Positions 47,495 to 58,139 of a DNA stretch of 64,000 nt are shown here, piece by piece; within the stretch, counting starts at the first letter, position 1, and each line of letters starts with the position of its first letter. The notes beneath the pieces were generated by a model. It did no database searches. It was not told the DNA's origin and worked only from the letters and a program-made list of their open reading frames with translations. The DNA is from Cladorhizidae sp. MBARI D1340-BT2 (Eukaryota; Porifera; Demospongiae; Poecilosclerida; Cladorhizidae), in NCBI GenBank assembly GCA_028752905.1, contig JAQNBH010000011.1, forward strand, positions 1,510,369 to 1,574,368, written 5' to 3'. A program made the translations under genes and the position numbers.

Positions 47495-47742
47495 GCTCCC
47501 CTTACAAACTGTCTTTGTCAGGCATCCTTATGGTACCTCACTGCAGCTGGTCTCCATGTCCTTACAAACTGTCTTTGTCAGGCATCCTTATGGTACCTCA
47601 CTGAAGCTGGTCTCCATGTCCTTACAAACTGTCTTTGTTAGGCATCCTTATGGTACCTCACTGAAGCTGGTCTCCATGTCTTACAAACTGTCTTTGTCAG
47701 GCATCCTTATGGTACCTCACTGAAGCTGGTCTCCATGTTGTT
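47495..47742. repeat. 60-bp repeat, about 4 copies
   Basis: The unit contains CTTACAAACTGTCTTTGTCA, GGCATCCTTATGGTACCTCA and CTGAAGCTGGTCTCCATGTC. Nothing recognised at 47743-48170. That part has a 158-codon open frame without features I know. Confidence 0.93.
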
Positions 47743-48171
47743 GAAAAGGTATCAACATATAAGGCATTGTGGCAAGAATCAACATCATCATTAGCTACAA
47801 GTGTTGCCCAACGAGCTTCTGGCTGCTCATTTTCAGGGAACTTCTCGACATTACTTCTCTTCTACATACATAACTCACAAGTAACTCTTCCTTGGCCTAT
47901 GAAGTTCAAAAAAACTTCTTAACATGCCCAGTGATTGTATTTTTGGATGCCAACACCAAAGTCTGTCAAAAGAAATGTTCTAATCTTCGACTAAATGGGC
48001 TATTTCCCATGAAGGGTTTCTGGCCTGGGAGATTTAGGTCTTTACTAGTTGGACTCGTGAGATTAGCTCCTTTCTTGCAGGCTCTCGAGAATAGCTCATC
48101 TCAGTCTGTATCCAATCTAAAAAGAAAACAATTATTCGAAGCCATGTTCTTTGTTGGTAGAAGCATCACCC

Positions 48172-48400
48172 ACCACTGTGTGTTATTTAGCAAGGTTCTT
48201 TTAGTGTTTGCTATTAAGAGCTGGCATTCTTGCCAGTGGAGGCTCCCACCACGTGTGTTATTCAGCAAGGTTCTTTTAGTGTTTGCTATTAAGAGCTGGC
48301 ATTCTTGCCAGTGGAGGCTCCCACCACTGTGTGTTATTCAGCAAGGTTCTTTTAGTGTTTGTTATTAAGAGCTGGCATTCTTGCCAGTGGAGGCTCCAGA
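48172..48400. repeat. ~75-bp repeat, 3 copies
   Basis: The unit contains AGCAAGGTTCTTTTAGTGTT, TTAAGAGCTGGCATTCTTGC and CAGTGGAGGCTCC. Confidence 0.9.
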
Positions 48401-48491
48401 AGTGGGACGCTAAACAAGCTAGTAACTATGACATCATGAATGGTTGAAAGACATGCACTAAGTGGCTGGTTGTTTTTGTAATTACATCAAA

Positions 48492-48842
48492 CCACACACA
48501 TGCATGTCTGGAAGTCTTCATGCACACCAGACACACATGCATGTCTGGAAGTCTCCATGCACACCAGACACACATGCATGTCTGGAAATCTTCATGCACA
48601 CCAGACACACATGCATGTCTGGAAGTCTTCATGCAACCAGACACACATGCATGTCTGGAAGTCTTCATGCACACCACACACACATGCATGTCTGGAAATC
48701 TTCATGCACACCACACACACATGCATGTCTGGAAGTCTTCATGCACACCAGACACATGCATGTCTGGAAGTCTTCATGCACACCAGACACACATGCATGT
48801 CTGGAAGTCTTCATGCACACCAGACACATGCATGTCTGGATG
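48492..48842. repeat. 37-bp repeat, about 9 copies
   Basis: The unit contains CCAGACACACATGCATGTCT and GGAAGTCTTCATGCACA. CCAGACAC...GTCTGG forms a short palindrome in each copy. Confidence 0.94.
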
Positions 48843-49039
48843 TCTGCCCTGTTGTTCATTGTCTTCCCTCTCTGTACCTACAGTCCCTTCCCTCTTCTTA
48901 TAAATGGTTCAGTCAGTGAAGTCAGATTCACAGGTATCTGTTTTGGATTATTTGTTCAGAGGACCTGTTAGCTGTCTGATGAACCTTCTGGTTAGCCTTC
49001 TCACACACCACACACAAAGTCTTGCTTTTCTTTCCTTCC

Positions 49040-49935
49040 TTTCTCATTTTCTTTTCTTCTTGGTCTGTCTCTTAGTTTGTTTCTTCTTCTTGGTCTGACT
49101 CTTAGCTTGTTTCTTCTTCTTGGTCTGTCTCTTAGCTTGTTTCTTCTTCTTGGTCTGACTCTTAGCTTGTTTCTTCTTCTTGTCTGCCTCTTAGCTTGTT
49201 TCTTCTTCTTGGTCTGCCTCTTAGCTTGTTTCTTCTTCTTGGTCTGCCTCTTAGCTTGTTTGTTCTTCTTGGTCTGCCTCTTAGCTTGTTTCTTCTTCTT
49301 GGTCTGCCTCTTAGCTTGTTTGTTCTTCTTGGTCTGTCTCTTAGCTTGTTTCTTCTTCTTGGTCTTCCTCTTAGCTTGTTTGTTCTTCTTGGTCTGCCTC
49401 TTAGTTTGTTTCTTCTTCTTGGTCTGCCTCTTAGCTTGTTTCTTCTTCTTAGTCTGCCTCTTAGCTTGTTTCTTCTTCTTGGTCTGCCTCTTAGCTTGTT
49501 TCTTCTTCTTGGTCTGTCTCTTAGCTTGTTTCTTCTTCTTGGTCTACCCCTTAGCTTGTTTTCTTCTTCTTGGTCTGCATCTTAGCTTGTTTCTTCTTCT
49601 TGGTCTGCCTCTTAGCTTGTTTCTTCTTCTTAATATGCCTCTTAGCTTGTTTGTTCTTCTTGGTCTGCCTCTTAGCTTGTTTCTTCTTCTTGGTCTGCCT
49701 CTTAGATTGTTTTCTTCTTTTTGGTCTGTCTCTTAGCTTGTTTGTTCTTCTTGGTCTACCTCTTAGCTTGTTTGTTCTTCTTGGTCTGTCTCTTAGCTTG
49801 TTTCTTCTTCTTGGTCTGTCTCTTAGCTTGTTTCTTCTTCTTGGTCTGCCTCTTAGCTGGTTTCTTCTTCTTGGTCTGCCTCTTAGCTTGTTTCTTCTTC
49901 TTGGTCTGTCTCTTAGCTTGTTTCTCTTCTTGATC
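49040..49935. repeat. 30-bp pyrimidine-rich minisatellite, about 30 copies
   Basis: The unit contains TTCTTCTTGGTCTGCCTC and TTAGCTTGTT. One strand is strongly pyrimidine-biased. The minus strand is open as a Lys/Arg-rich repeat (KKKKQAKRQT), which I treat as a by-product. Confidence 0.96.
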
Positions 49936-49959
49936 TGCTTCTTAGCTGGCGAGGCTAAC

Positions 49960-50475
49960 ATCTCTTTTAGTTTATCTGGTGTGGAGGGCTAGGGCTGGTC
50001 TATCTGTATGACCAACATCTCTCCTAGACTAGCTGGTGAGGCTAACATCTCTCCTACTCTGGCTGGTGAGGCTAACATCTCTCCTACAGTAGTCTAGCTA
50101 ACATCTCTTCCTACTCTAGCTGGTGGGGCTAACATCTCTCCTAGTCTAGCTGGTGAGGCTAACATCTCTCCTAGTCTAGCTGGTGAGGCTAACATCTCTC
50201 CTAGTCTAGCTGGTGAGGCTAACATCTCTCCTAGTCTAGCTGGTGGGGCTAACATCTCTCCTAGTCTAGCTGGTGTGGCTAACATCTCTTCTAGTCTATC
50301 TGGTGAGGCTAACATCTCTCCTAGTCTAGCTGGTGAGGCTAACATCTCTCCTAGTCTAGCTGGTGAGGCTAACATCTCTTCCTACTCTAGCTGGTGAGGC
50401 TAACATCTCTCCTGGTGAGGCTAACATCTCTTCCTACTCTAGCTGGTGAGGCTAACGTTTCTTCTTTCTCTAGCT
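49960..50475. repeat. 30-bp minisatellite, about 16 copies
   Basis: The unit contains GGTGAGGCTAACATCTCTCC and TAGTCTAGCT. It begins directly after the pyrimidine-rich array. Confidence 0.95.
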
Positions 50476-50579
50476 GGTGAGGAACTCCTTGCTTGCCATG
50501 AAAATGAAATCTATGACTAGGAGAGATGTGAGCCTCACAATTTTGCTTTAGTCTGGCTTTCTGGGGCTGGGCATGTCTG

Positions 50580-53550
50580 ATCTAGCACTAGTCTCTGCCC
50601 TATTTATATTTAGTGCCTCCATTATGTTCATCTCTGCCTTATTTGTATTTAGTGCCTCCATTATGTTCATCTCTGCCCTATTTATATTTAGTGCCTCCAT
50701 TATGTTCATCTCTGCCCTATTTATATTTAGTGCCTCCATTATGTTCATCTCTGCCCTATTTATATTTAGTGCCTCCATTATGTTCATCTCTGCCCTATTT
50801 ATATTTAGTGCCTCCATTATGTTCATCTCTGCCCTATTTGTATTTAGTGCCTCCATTATGTTCATCTCTGCCCTATTTGTATTTAGTGCCTCCATTATAT
50901 TCATCTCTGCCCTGTTTGTATTTTGTGCCTCCATTATGTTCATCTCTGCCCTATTTATATTTAGTGCCTCCATTATGTTCATCTCTGTCCTATTTATATT
51001 TAGTGCCTCCATTATGTTCATCTCTGCCCTATTTGTATTTAGTGCCTCCATTATGTTCATCTCTGTCCTATTTGTATTTAGTGCCTCCATTATTTTCATC
51101 TCTGCCCTATTTATATTTAGTGCCTCCATTATGTTCATCTCTGTCCTATTTGTATTTAGTGTCTCCATTATGTTCATCTCTGCCCTATTTATATTTAGTG
51201 CCTCCATTATGTTCATCTCTGCCCTATTTGTATTTAGTGTCTCCATTATGTTCATCTCTGCCCTATTTATATTTAGTGCCTCCATTATGTTCATCTCTGC
51301 CCTATTTGTATTTAGTGTCTCCATTATGTTCATCTCTGCCCTATTTGTATTTAGTGCCTCCATTATGTTCATCTCTGCCCTATTTGTATTTAGTGCCTCC
51401 ATTATGTTCATCTCTGCTCTATTTATATTTAGTGTCTCCATTATGTTCATCTCTGCCCTATTTATATTTAGTGTCTCCATTATGTTCATCTCTGCCCTAT
51501 TTATATTTAGTGTCTCCATTATGTTCATTTCTGCCCTATTTGTATTTAGTGCCTCCATTATGTTCATCTCTGCCCTATTTGTATTTAGTGCCTCCATTAT
51601 GTTCATTTCTGCCCTATTTGTATTTAGTGCCTCCATTATGTTCATCTCTGTCCTATTTATATTTAGTGCCTCCATTATGTTCATATCTGCCCTATTTATA
51701 TTTAGTGCCTCCATTATGTTCATATCTGCCCTATTTATATTTAGTGCCTCCATTATGTTCATCTCTGCCCTATTTATATTTAGTGCCTCCATTATGTTCA
51801 TCTCTGCCCTATTTATATTTAGTGCCTCCATTATGTTCATCTGCCCTATTTATATTTAGTGCCTCCATTATGTTCATCTCTGCCCTATTTATATTTAGTG
51901 TCTCCATTATGTTCATCTCTGCCCTATTTGTATTTAGTGCCTCCATTATGTTCATTTCTGCCCTATTTGTATTTAGTGCCTCCATTATGTTCATCTCTGT
52001 CCTATTTATATTTAGTGCCTCCATTATGTTCATATCTGCCCTATTTATATTTAGTGCCTCCATTATGTTCATCTCTGCCCTATTTATATTTAGTGCCTCC
52101 ATTATGTTCATCTCTGCCCTATTTATATTTAGTGCCTCCATTATGTTCATCTGCCCTATTTATATTTAGTGCCTCCATTATGTTCATCTCTGCCCTATTT
52201 ATATTTAGTGTCTCCATTATGTTCATCTCTGCCCTATTTATATTTAGTGCCTCCATTATGTTCATCTCTGCCCTATTTGTATTTAGTGCCTCCATTATGT
52301 TCATCTCTGCCCTATTTGTATTTAGTGCCTCCATTATGTTCATCTCTGCCCTATTTATATTTAGTGCCTCCATTATGTTCATCTCTGCCCTATTTATATT
52401 TAGTGCCTCCATTATGTTCATCTCTGCCCTATTTGTATTTAGTGCCTCCATTATGTTCATCTCTGCCCTATTTATATTTAGTGCCTCCATTATGTTCATC
52501 TCTGCCCTATTTGTATTTAGTGCCTCCATTATGTTCATCTCTGCCCTATTTGTATTTAGTGCCTCCATTATGTTCATCTCTGCCCTGTTTGTATTTTGTG
52601 CCTCCATTATGTTCATCTCTGCCCTATTTGTATTTAGTGCCTCCATTATGTTCATCTCTGCCCTATTTGTATTTAGTGCCTCCATTATGTTCATTTCTGC
52701 CCTATTTATATTTAGTATCTCCATTATGTTCATCTCTGCCCTATTTATATTTAGTGTCTCCATTATGTTCATCTCTGCCCTATTTATATTTAGTGTCTCC
52801 ATTATGTTTATTTCTGCCCTATTTATATTTAGTGCCTCCATTATGTTCATCTCTGCCCTATTTGTATTTAGTGTCTCCATTATGTTCATCTCTGCCCTAT
52901 TTGTATTTAGTGCCTCCATTATGTTCATCTCTGCCCTATTTGTATTTAGTGCCTCCATTATGTTCATCTCTGCTCTATTTATATTTAGTGTCTCCATTAT
53001 GTTCATCTCTGCCCTATTTATATTTAGTGTCTCCATTATGTTCATCTCTGCCCTATTTATATTTAGTGTCTCCATTATGTTCATTTCTGCCCTATTTGTA
53101 TTTAGTGCCTCCATTATGTTCATCTCTGCCCTATTTGTATTTAGTGCCTCCATTATGTTCATTTCTGCCCTATTTGTATTTAGTGTCTCCATTATGTTCA
53201 TCTCTGCCCTATTTATATTTAGTGTCTCCATTATGTTCATATCTGCCCTATTTATATTTAGTGCCTCCATTATGTTCATCTCTGCCCTATTTATATTTAG
53301 TGTCTCCATTATGTTCATCTCTGCCCTATTTATATTTAGTGCCTCCATTATGTTCATATCTGCCCTATTTATATTTAGTGTCTCCATTATGTTCATCTCT
53401 GCCCTATTTATATTTAGTGCCTCCATTATGTTCATCTCTGCCCTATTTATATTTAGTGCCTCCATTATGTTCATCTCTGCCCTATTTATATTTAGTGCCT
53501 CCATTATGTTCATCTCTGCCCTGTTTGTATTTTGTGCCTCCATTATGTTC
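50580..53550. repeat. 39-bp minisatellite, about 76 copies
   Basis: The unit contains GCCTCCATTATGTTCATCTC and TGCCCTATTTATATTTAGT, with the variants TTTGTATTTAGTG and GTCTCC. A 2-base deletion (TTCATCTGCCC) at 51840 recurs at 52150, marking a ~310-bp internal duplication. It is open in three frames on the plus strand (hydrophobic SALFIFSASIMFI or PPLCSSLPYLYLV repeats) and in one on the minus strand. Intronic, not a gene. Confidence 0.97.
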
Positions 53551-53707
53551 ATCTTTCTACTTGAATACTTATGCAGCAGTGTAGCTAACACTATATATAC
53601 ATAGGAGTTATGTTAATTATAATTATGGAGTTGTTAATTATAAGTTATTACAGGAGTTATGTAATTAACCTGTGTTTGTAATTAACCTGTGTTGTTGTTT
53701 TTTGCAG

Positions 53708-53739
53708 GAGTTGAGTGGTCTAGGCAAGACTACTGCCAG
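53708..53739 (+). CDS. TOE1: TOE1 deadenylase, 32-bp microexon with catalytic ELSGLG motif
   Basis: Acceptor GTTTTTTGCAG|GAG, donor GCCAG|GTAATT. It encodes ELSGLGKTTA plus two bases, the continuation of the D.ELSGLG motif of CAF1-family nucleases. The Glu (53708-53710) is the second catalytic acid. Phase 0 in, phase 2 out, and AG+A restores an Arg codon with the next exon. The exon is far too short for ordinary gene finders and is fixed by homology and matching phases on both sides. Confidence 0.85.
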
Positions 53740-54835
53740 GTAATTAGCTGGTAATTAGCTGGTAGTTAGCTGGTAGTTAGCTGATAATCAGCTGGTAGTC
53801 AGCTGGTAGTCAGCTGGTAATTAGCTGGTAGTTAGCTGGTAGCTGGTAATTAGCTGGTAGTCAGTCAGCTGGTAGTTAGCTGGTAGTCAGAGCTGGTAAT
53901 TAGCTGGTAGTTGCTGGTAGTTAGCTGGTAGTCAGGGTAGTTAGCTGGTAGTTAGCTGGTAGTCAGGGTAGTTAGCTGGTAGTTAGCTGGTAGTCAGTCA
54001 GCTGGTAGTTAGCTGGTAGTCAGCTGGTAGTTAGCTGGTAGTCAGAGCTGGTAATTAGCTGGTAGTCAGCTGGTAATTAGCTGGTAGTTAGCTGGTAGTT
54101 AGCTGGTAGTCAGCCGGTAGTTAGCTGGTAGTCAGAGCTGGTAATTAGCTGGTAGTTAGCTGGTAGTTAGCTGGTAGTCAGTCAGCTGGTAGTTAGCTGG
54201 TAATCAGCTGGTAGTTAGCTAGTAGTCAGTCAGCTAGTAGTTAGCTGGTAGTCATCTGGTAGTTAGCTGGTAGTCAGTCAGCTGGTAGTTAGCTGGTAGT
54301 CAGTCAGCTGGTAGTTAGCTGGTAGTCAGCTGGTAGTCAGTCAGCTGGTAGTCGGTCAGCTGGTAGTTAGCTGGTAGTTAGCTGGTAGTTAGCTGGTAAT
54401 CAGCTGGTAGTTAGCTGGTAGTTAGCTGGTAGTTAGCTGGTAGTCAGGGTAGTTAGCTGGTAGTTAGCTGGTAGTCAGGGTAGTTAGCTGGTAGATAGCT
54501 GGTAGTTAGCTGGTAGTCAGTCAGCTGGTAGCTGGTAGTTAGCTGGTAGTCAGTCAGCTGGTAGCTGGTAGTTAGCTGGTAGTCAATTAGCTGGTAGTTA
54601 GCTGGTAATCAGCTGGTAGTTAGCTGGTAGTTAGCTGGTAGTTAGCTGGTAGTTAGCTGGTAATCAGCTGGTAGTTAGCTGGTAATCAGCTGGTAGTTAG
54701 CTGGTAGTTAGCTGGTAGTTAGCTGGTAGTTAGCTGGTAGTCAGCTGGTAATCAGCTGGTAATTAGCTGGTAATTAGCTGGTAGTCAGTCAGCTGGTAGT
54801 CAGCTGGTAGTCAGCTGGTAATCATCTGGTAATTA
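53740..54835 (+). repeat. 11-bp-based array starting exactly at the exon 2 donor
   Basis: From the first base of the intron the sequence is GTAATTAGCTG twice, then GTAGTTAGCTG and variants (GTAGTCAGCTG, GTAATCAGCTG), for about 1.1 kb. Every unit is preceded by G, so each recreates a G|GTAATT- or G|GTAGTT-like donor. Units with GTCAGCTGG carry the E-box CAGCTG. Confidence 0.95.
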
Positions 54836-55022
54836 GTGTAGAGGTGTGACACCAGCACTTGACACGCCCCTCTTGTTTATGTTATGTCCTTTGACCTGTG
54901 TCAATGTCAATATTTGTTTGTAGCCACCATAATCCTAGTGTGTATCAGGTTTACCTGCTAGATCACATGCCGGATGTTGGATTGAGGTTGGTGTGTTATG
55001 CATAGTTACACTGCATTTGCAG

Positions 55023-55356
55023 AGGTATGGAGGAGCAATATGCGGAGCTCTGTGAGGTGGTGAGCAGTAGAGCCATCGTGTCCCTTGGCGTGGCCTGCTT
55101 CAAGTGGGAGGAGACTCACAACAATTCAGACATCACTACTTCCAGGAATGATGGAGGGAAGAGGTCAGAGGTCACTATTGCAGCGGAGTGGACCTGTCCT
55201 GGTGTGTGTGTGCAGGTATTCAACGTGAGCTTGCTGTGTCAGCATGCGTATACCGTAGACCCCTCCTCGGCTAGGTTCCTGGTCGCTCATGGCTTTGATT
55301 TCAACAAACAGATATCCCTGGGTCTCCCCTACACGCCCCCTGTTGCTAGGACCAAG
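55023..55356 (+). CDS. TOE1: TOE1 deadenylase, exon 3
   Basis: Acceptor TTTGCAG|AGGTATGG. One base completes the Arg codon, then GMEEQYAELCEVVSSRAIVS, LGVACFKW and VQVFNVSLLCQ, YTVDPSSARFLVAHGFDFNKQ and GLPYTP. The order and motifs (SLGLACF, QVFN.TLLC, SVQFLI.HGF.FN.Q in known TOE1) agree along the exon. It ends ACCAAG|GTGGGT, phase 0. A linker of about 25 residues (THNNSDITTSRNDGGK and on) replaces a similar variable loop. The CCTGGTGTGTGTGTGCAG just before GTATTC is acceptor-like but the frame reads through, so I keep one exon. Confidence 0.88.
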
Positions 55357-55467
55357 GTGGGTGTCATGTGGGCGGGAAGGATTTGATGTAATAGGTGGGT
55401 GTGTTTTGTAGTGCATGCTGCCACAGATGCCCTGGCCTACATTTATATTCTTACTGACACTCGGTCT

Positions 55468-56207
55468 AGACTCAGCCTAGACTCAGCCTTGCAGGCAGTC
55501 AGCCTAGACTCAGCCTTGCAGACAGTCAGTCTAGACTCAGCCTTGCAGACACTCAGCCTAGACTCAGCCTTGCAGACAGTCAGTCTAGACTCAGCCTTGC
55601 AGGCAGTCAGCCTAGACTCAGCCTTGCAGACACTCAGCCTAGACTCAGCCTTGCAGACAGTCATCCTAGACTCAGCCTTGCAGACAGTCAGCCTAGACTC
55701 AGCCTTGCAGACAGTCAGCCTAGACTCAGCCTTGCACGCAGTCATCCTAGACTCAGCCTTGCAGACAGTCATCCTAGACTCAGCCTTGCAGACAGTCATC
55801 CTAGACTCAGCCTTGAAGACAGTCAGCCTAGACTCAGCCTTGCAGACAGTCAGCCTAGACTCAGCCTTGCACACAGTCATCCTAGACTCAGCCTTGCAGA
55901 CAGTCAGCCTAGACTCAGCCTTGCAGGCAGTCAGCCTAGACTCAGCCTTGCAGACAGTCATCCTAGACTCAGCCTTGCAGACAGTCAGTCTAGACTCAGC
56001 CTTGCAGACAGTCAGTCTAGACTCAGCCTTGCAGACAGTCAGCCTAGACTCAGCTTTGCAGACAGTCAGCCTAGACTCAGCCTTGCAGGCAGTCAGCCTA
56101 GACTCAGCCTTGCAGACAGTCAGCCTAGACTCAGCCTTGCAGACACTCAGCCTAGACTCAGCCTTGCAGACACTCAGCCTAGACTCAGCCTTGCAGACAC
56201 TCAGCCT
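55468..56207 (+). repeat. 27-bp minisatellite upstream of TOE1 exon 4, about 27 copies
   Basis: The unit contains CTAGACTCAGCCTTGCAG and ACAGTCAGC. CCTTGCAG|ACAGTCA resembles the true acceptor CCTGGCAG|ACATACAG at 56249. Open in several frames because 27 is divisible by three. Confidence 0.96.
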
Positions 56208-56248
56208 AGGCATAGTCTGGATGTGATGCTAGTCTGTGTCCCTGGCAG

Positions 56249-56508
56249 ACATACAGTGATCCAGGATGTAGTCTGGACGTGGTGCTAGCCTGTGTTATGA
56301 GACGCAGCGTTCCTCTGGTGCTTCACAACGGCTGGTTGGACCTACTCTTCCTCTACTATGCCTGCTATGGGCCCCTCCCACGTGACACATCCACCCTCCT
56401 TGCGGACTTAACCGAGATGTTCCCAGGTGGAGTCTATGACACCAAGGCCATTGCCCAGTTCAAATTCTACGAGGATGCAACATTCCTGGAATATTTGTTC
56501 AGAGTGAG
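56249..56508 (+). CDS. TOE1: TOE1 deadenylase, exon 4 with last two catalytic Asp residues
   Basis: Acceptor CCTGGCAG|ACATAC, phase 0. It encodes TYSDPGCSLDVVLACVMRR, VPLVLHNGWLDLLFLYYACY, LLADLTEMFPGGVYDTKAIA and FLEYLFRV. HNGWLD (Asp 56339-56341) and GGVYDTK (Asp 56438-56440) supply the third and fourth acids of the DEDD set (HNGLIDLVFLY and AGIYDTK in known TOE1). The donor is GTGAG|GTGTGT at 56509, phase 2. All four catalytic acids are present across exons 1, 2 and 4, so an active nuclease is expected. Confidence 0.9.
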
Positions 56509-56524
56509 GTGTGTGTCTATATCA

Positions 56525-56790
56525 GACGTTAAAGAATGGGCTAGTGTGATCTCTAGGATGTTAAAAATAAGTTAGTATCAGTATAGGACACTAAGAATGA
56601 GTATTGTGTTAGTATAGGATGTTAAAAATGAGATAGTGTCATTAAAGAATGAGTTGATGTCAGTGTCTAATGAGTTAGTGTTAGTACAGGGCATTAAGAA
56701 TAACTTTGGACAGAATTTATGTCTCAGTATATGTGTTAAGAATGAGTTAGTGTCAGCATACGATGTTAAGACCTCCCCAGCTCAGAATTG
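56525..56790. repeat. Degenerate ~35-bp repeat after TOE1 exon 4
   Basis: Loose copies of AAGAATGAGTTAGTGTCAGT and GTATAGGATGTTAAAAATGA. Confidence 0.65.
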
Positions 56791-56861
56791 CCAAGTTCTG
56801 TATTTCCTCGAATGGTTACCATAGATACAAGGAATGTCAATCAGGTGTCCTAATAGACTAA

Positions 56862-57725
56862 ATGAGGGGGAACCAACACGGTCCCTGCCCCCTGCCTGGG
56901 CCAACACAACTAGTCCATACCCCCTGCCCCCTGCCTGGGCCAACACAACTGGTCCCTGCCCCCTGCCTGGGCCAACACAACTGGTCCCTGCCCCCTGCCT
57001 GCCCCCTGCCTGGGTCAACACAACTGGTCCCTGCCCCCTGCCTGGGCCAACACAACTGGTCCTGCCTGGGCCAACACAACTGGTCCCTACCCCCAGCCTG
57101 GGCCAACACAACTGGTCCCTACACCCAGCCTGGGCCAACACAACTGGTCCCTACCCTCTGACTGGGCCAACACAACTGGTCCCTACCCCCTGACTGGGCC
57201 AACACAACTGGTCCCTACCCCCTGCCTGGGCCAACACAACTGGTCCCTGCCCCCTGCCTGGGCCAACACAACTGGTCCCTACCCCTGCTTGGGCCAACAC
57301 AACTGGTCCCTACCCCCTGCCCCCTGCCTGGGCCAACACAACTGGTCCCTACCCCCTGCCCCCTGCCTGGGCCAACACAACTGGTCCCTACCCCCTGCCT
57401 GGGCCAACACAACTGGTCCCTGCCCCCTGCCTGGGCCAACACAACTGGTCCCTACCCCTGCTTGGGCCAACACAACTGGTCCCTACCCCCTGCCCCCTGC
57501 CTGGGCCAACACAACTGGTCCCTGCCCCCTGCCTGGGCCAACACAACTGGTCCCTGCCCCCTGCCTGGGCCAACACAACTAGTCCCTGCCCCCTGCCTGG
57601 GCCAACACAACTGGTCCCTGCCCCCTGCCTGGGCCAACACAACTGGTCCCTGCCTCCTGCCTGGGCCAACACAACTGGTCCCTACCCCCTGCCTGGGCCA
57701 ACACAACTGGTCCCTACCCCCTGCC
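56862..57725. repeat. 32-bp minisatellite, about 26 copies
   Basis: The unit contains CCCCCTGCCTGGGCCAACAC and AACTGGTCCCTG. Open frames on both strands are repeat by-products. Confidence 0.96.
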
Positions 57726-57854
57726 TGATGGCTGGCGTGGACTGGGCCACTTGCGCATTTAGCCAGCTGCCATGTGCCAGCGGCACGCTGTCTCCGCCAG
57801 TCCCTGTCTATACCTAGCCCAGGCCCAGCAAGTGAATGCATAAAGTGCCTGAAC

Positions 57855-58025
57855 CCAGCTCTTCATCAACTCTTGCTAGTCCTCACCTGCCAGGCATACG
57901 TTTGCTTCCAGCTCTTCATCAACTCTTGCTAGTCCTCACCTGCCAGGCATACGTTTGCTTCCAGCTCTTCATCAACTCTTGCTAGTCCTCACCTGCCAGG
58001 CATGCGTTTGCTTCCAGCTCTTCAT
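57855..58025. repeat. ~57-bp repeat, 3 copies
   Basis: The unit contains CCAGCTCTTCATCAACTCTT, GCTAGTCCTCACCTGCCAGG and CATACGTTTGCTT. Confidence 0.92.
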
Positions 58026-58139
58026 CGGCATTGTCAAGGTCAGGGAAGAACCACCTGTATCTATGTATCTAGCTCGGAGCTAAATATTGAACTATTTGTA
58101 CTGCTTCAGCTACCATGCCCACCTTTACATGCACATGCA

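Noticed and set aside
47892..48368. 158-codon frame
   Set aside because: Its second half is a 75-bp repeat, the first half has no recognisable domain, and it lies in a TOE1 intron.
49077..49992. Leu/Phe-rich plus-strand and Lys/Arg-rich minus-strand frames
   Set aside because: 30-bp pyrimidine-rich repeat read in different frames.
50548..53604. Frames of 430-581 codons with SALFIFSASIMFI, PPLCSSLPYLYLV or EMNIMEALNINRA repeats
   Set aside because: All four arise from one 39-bp unit. Hydrophobic repeats mimic membrane proteins but there is no unique part, and the array is inside TOE1 intron 1.
55399..56226. 275-codon SLDSALQTV repeat frame
   Set aside because: 27-bp array in TOE1 intron 3. 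It would need to be retained intron and has no counterpart in TOE1 proteins.
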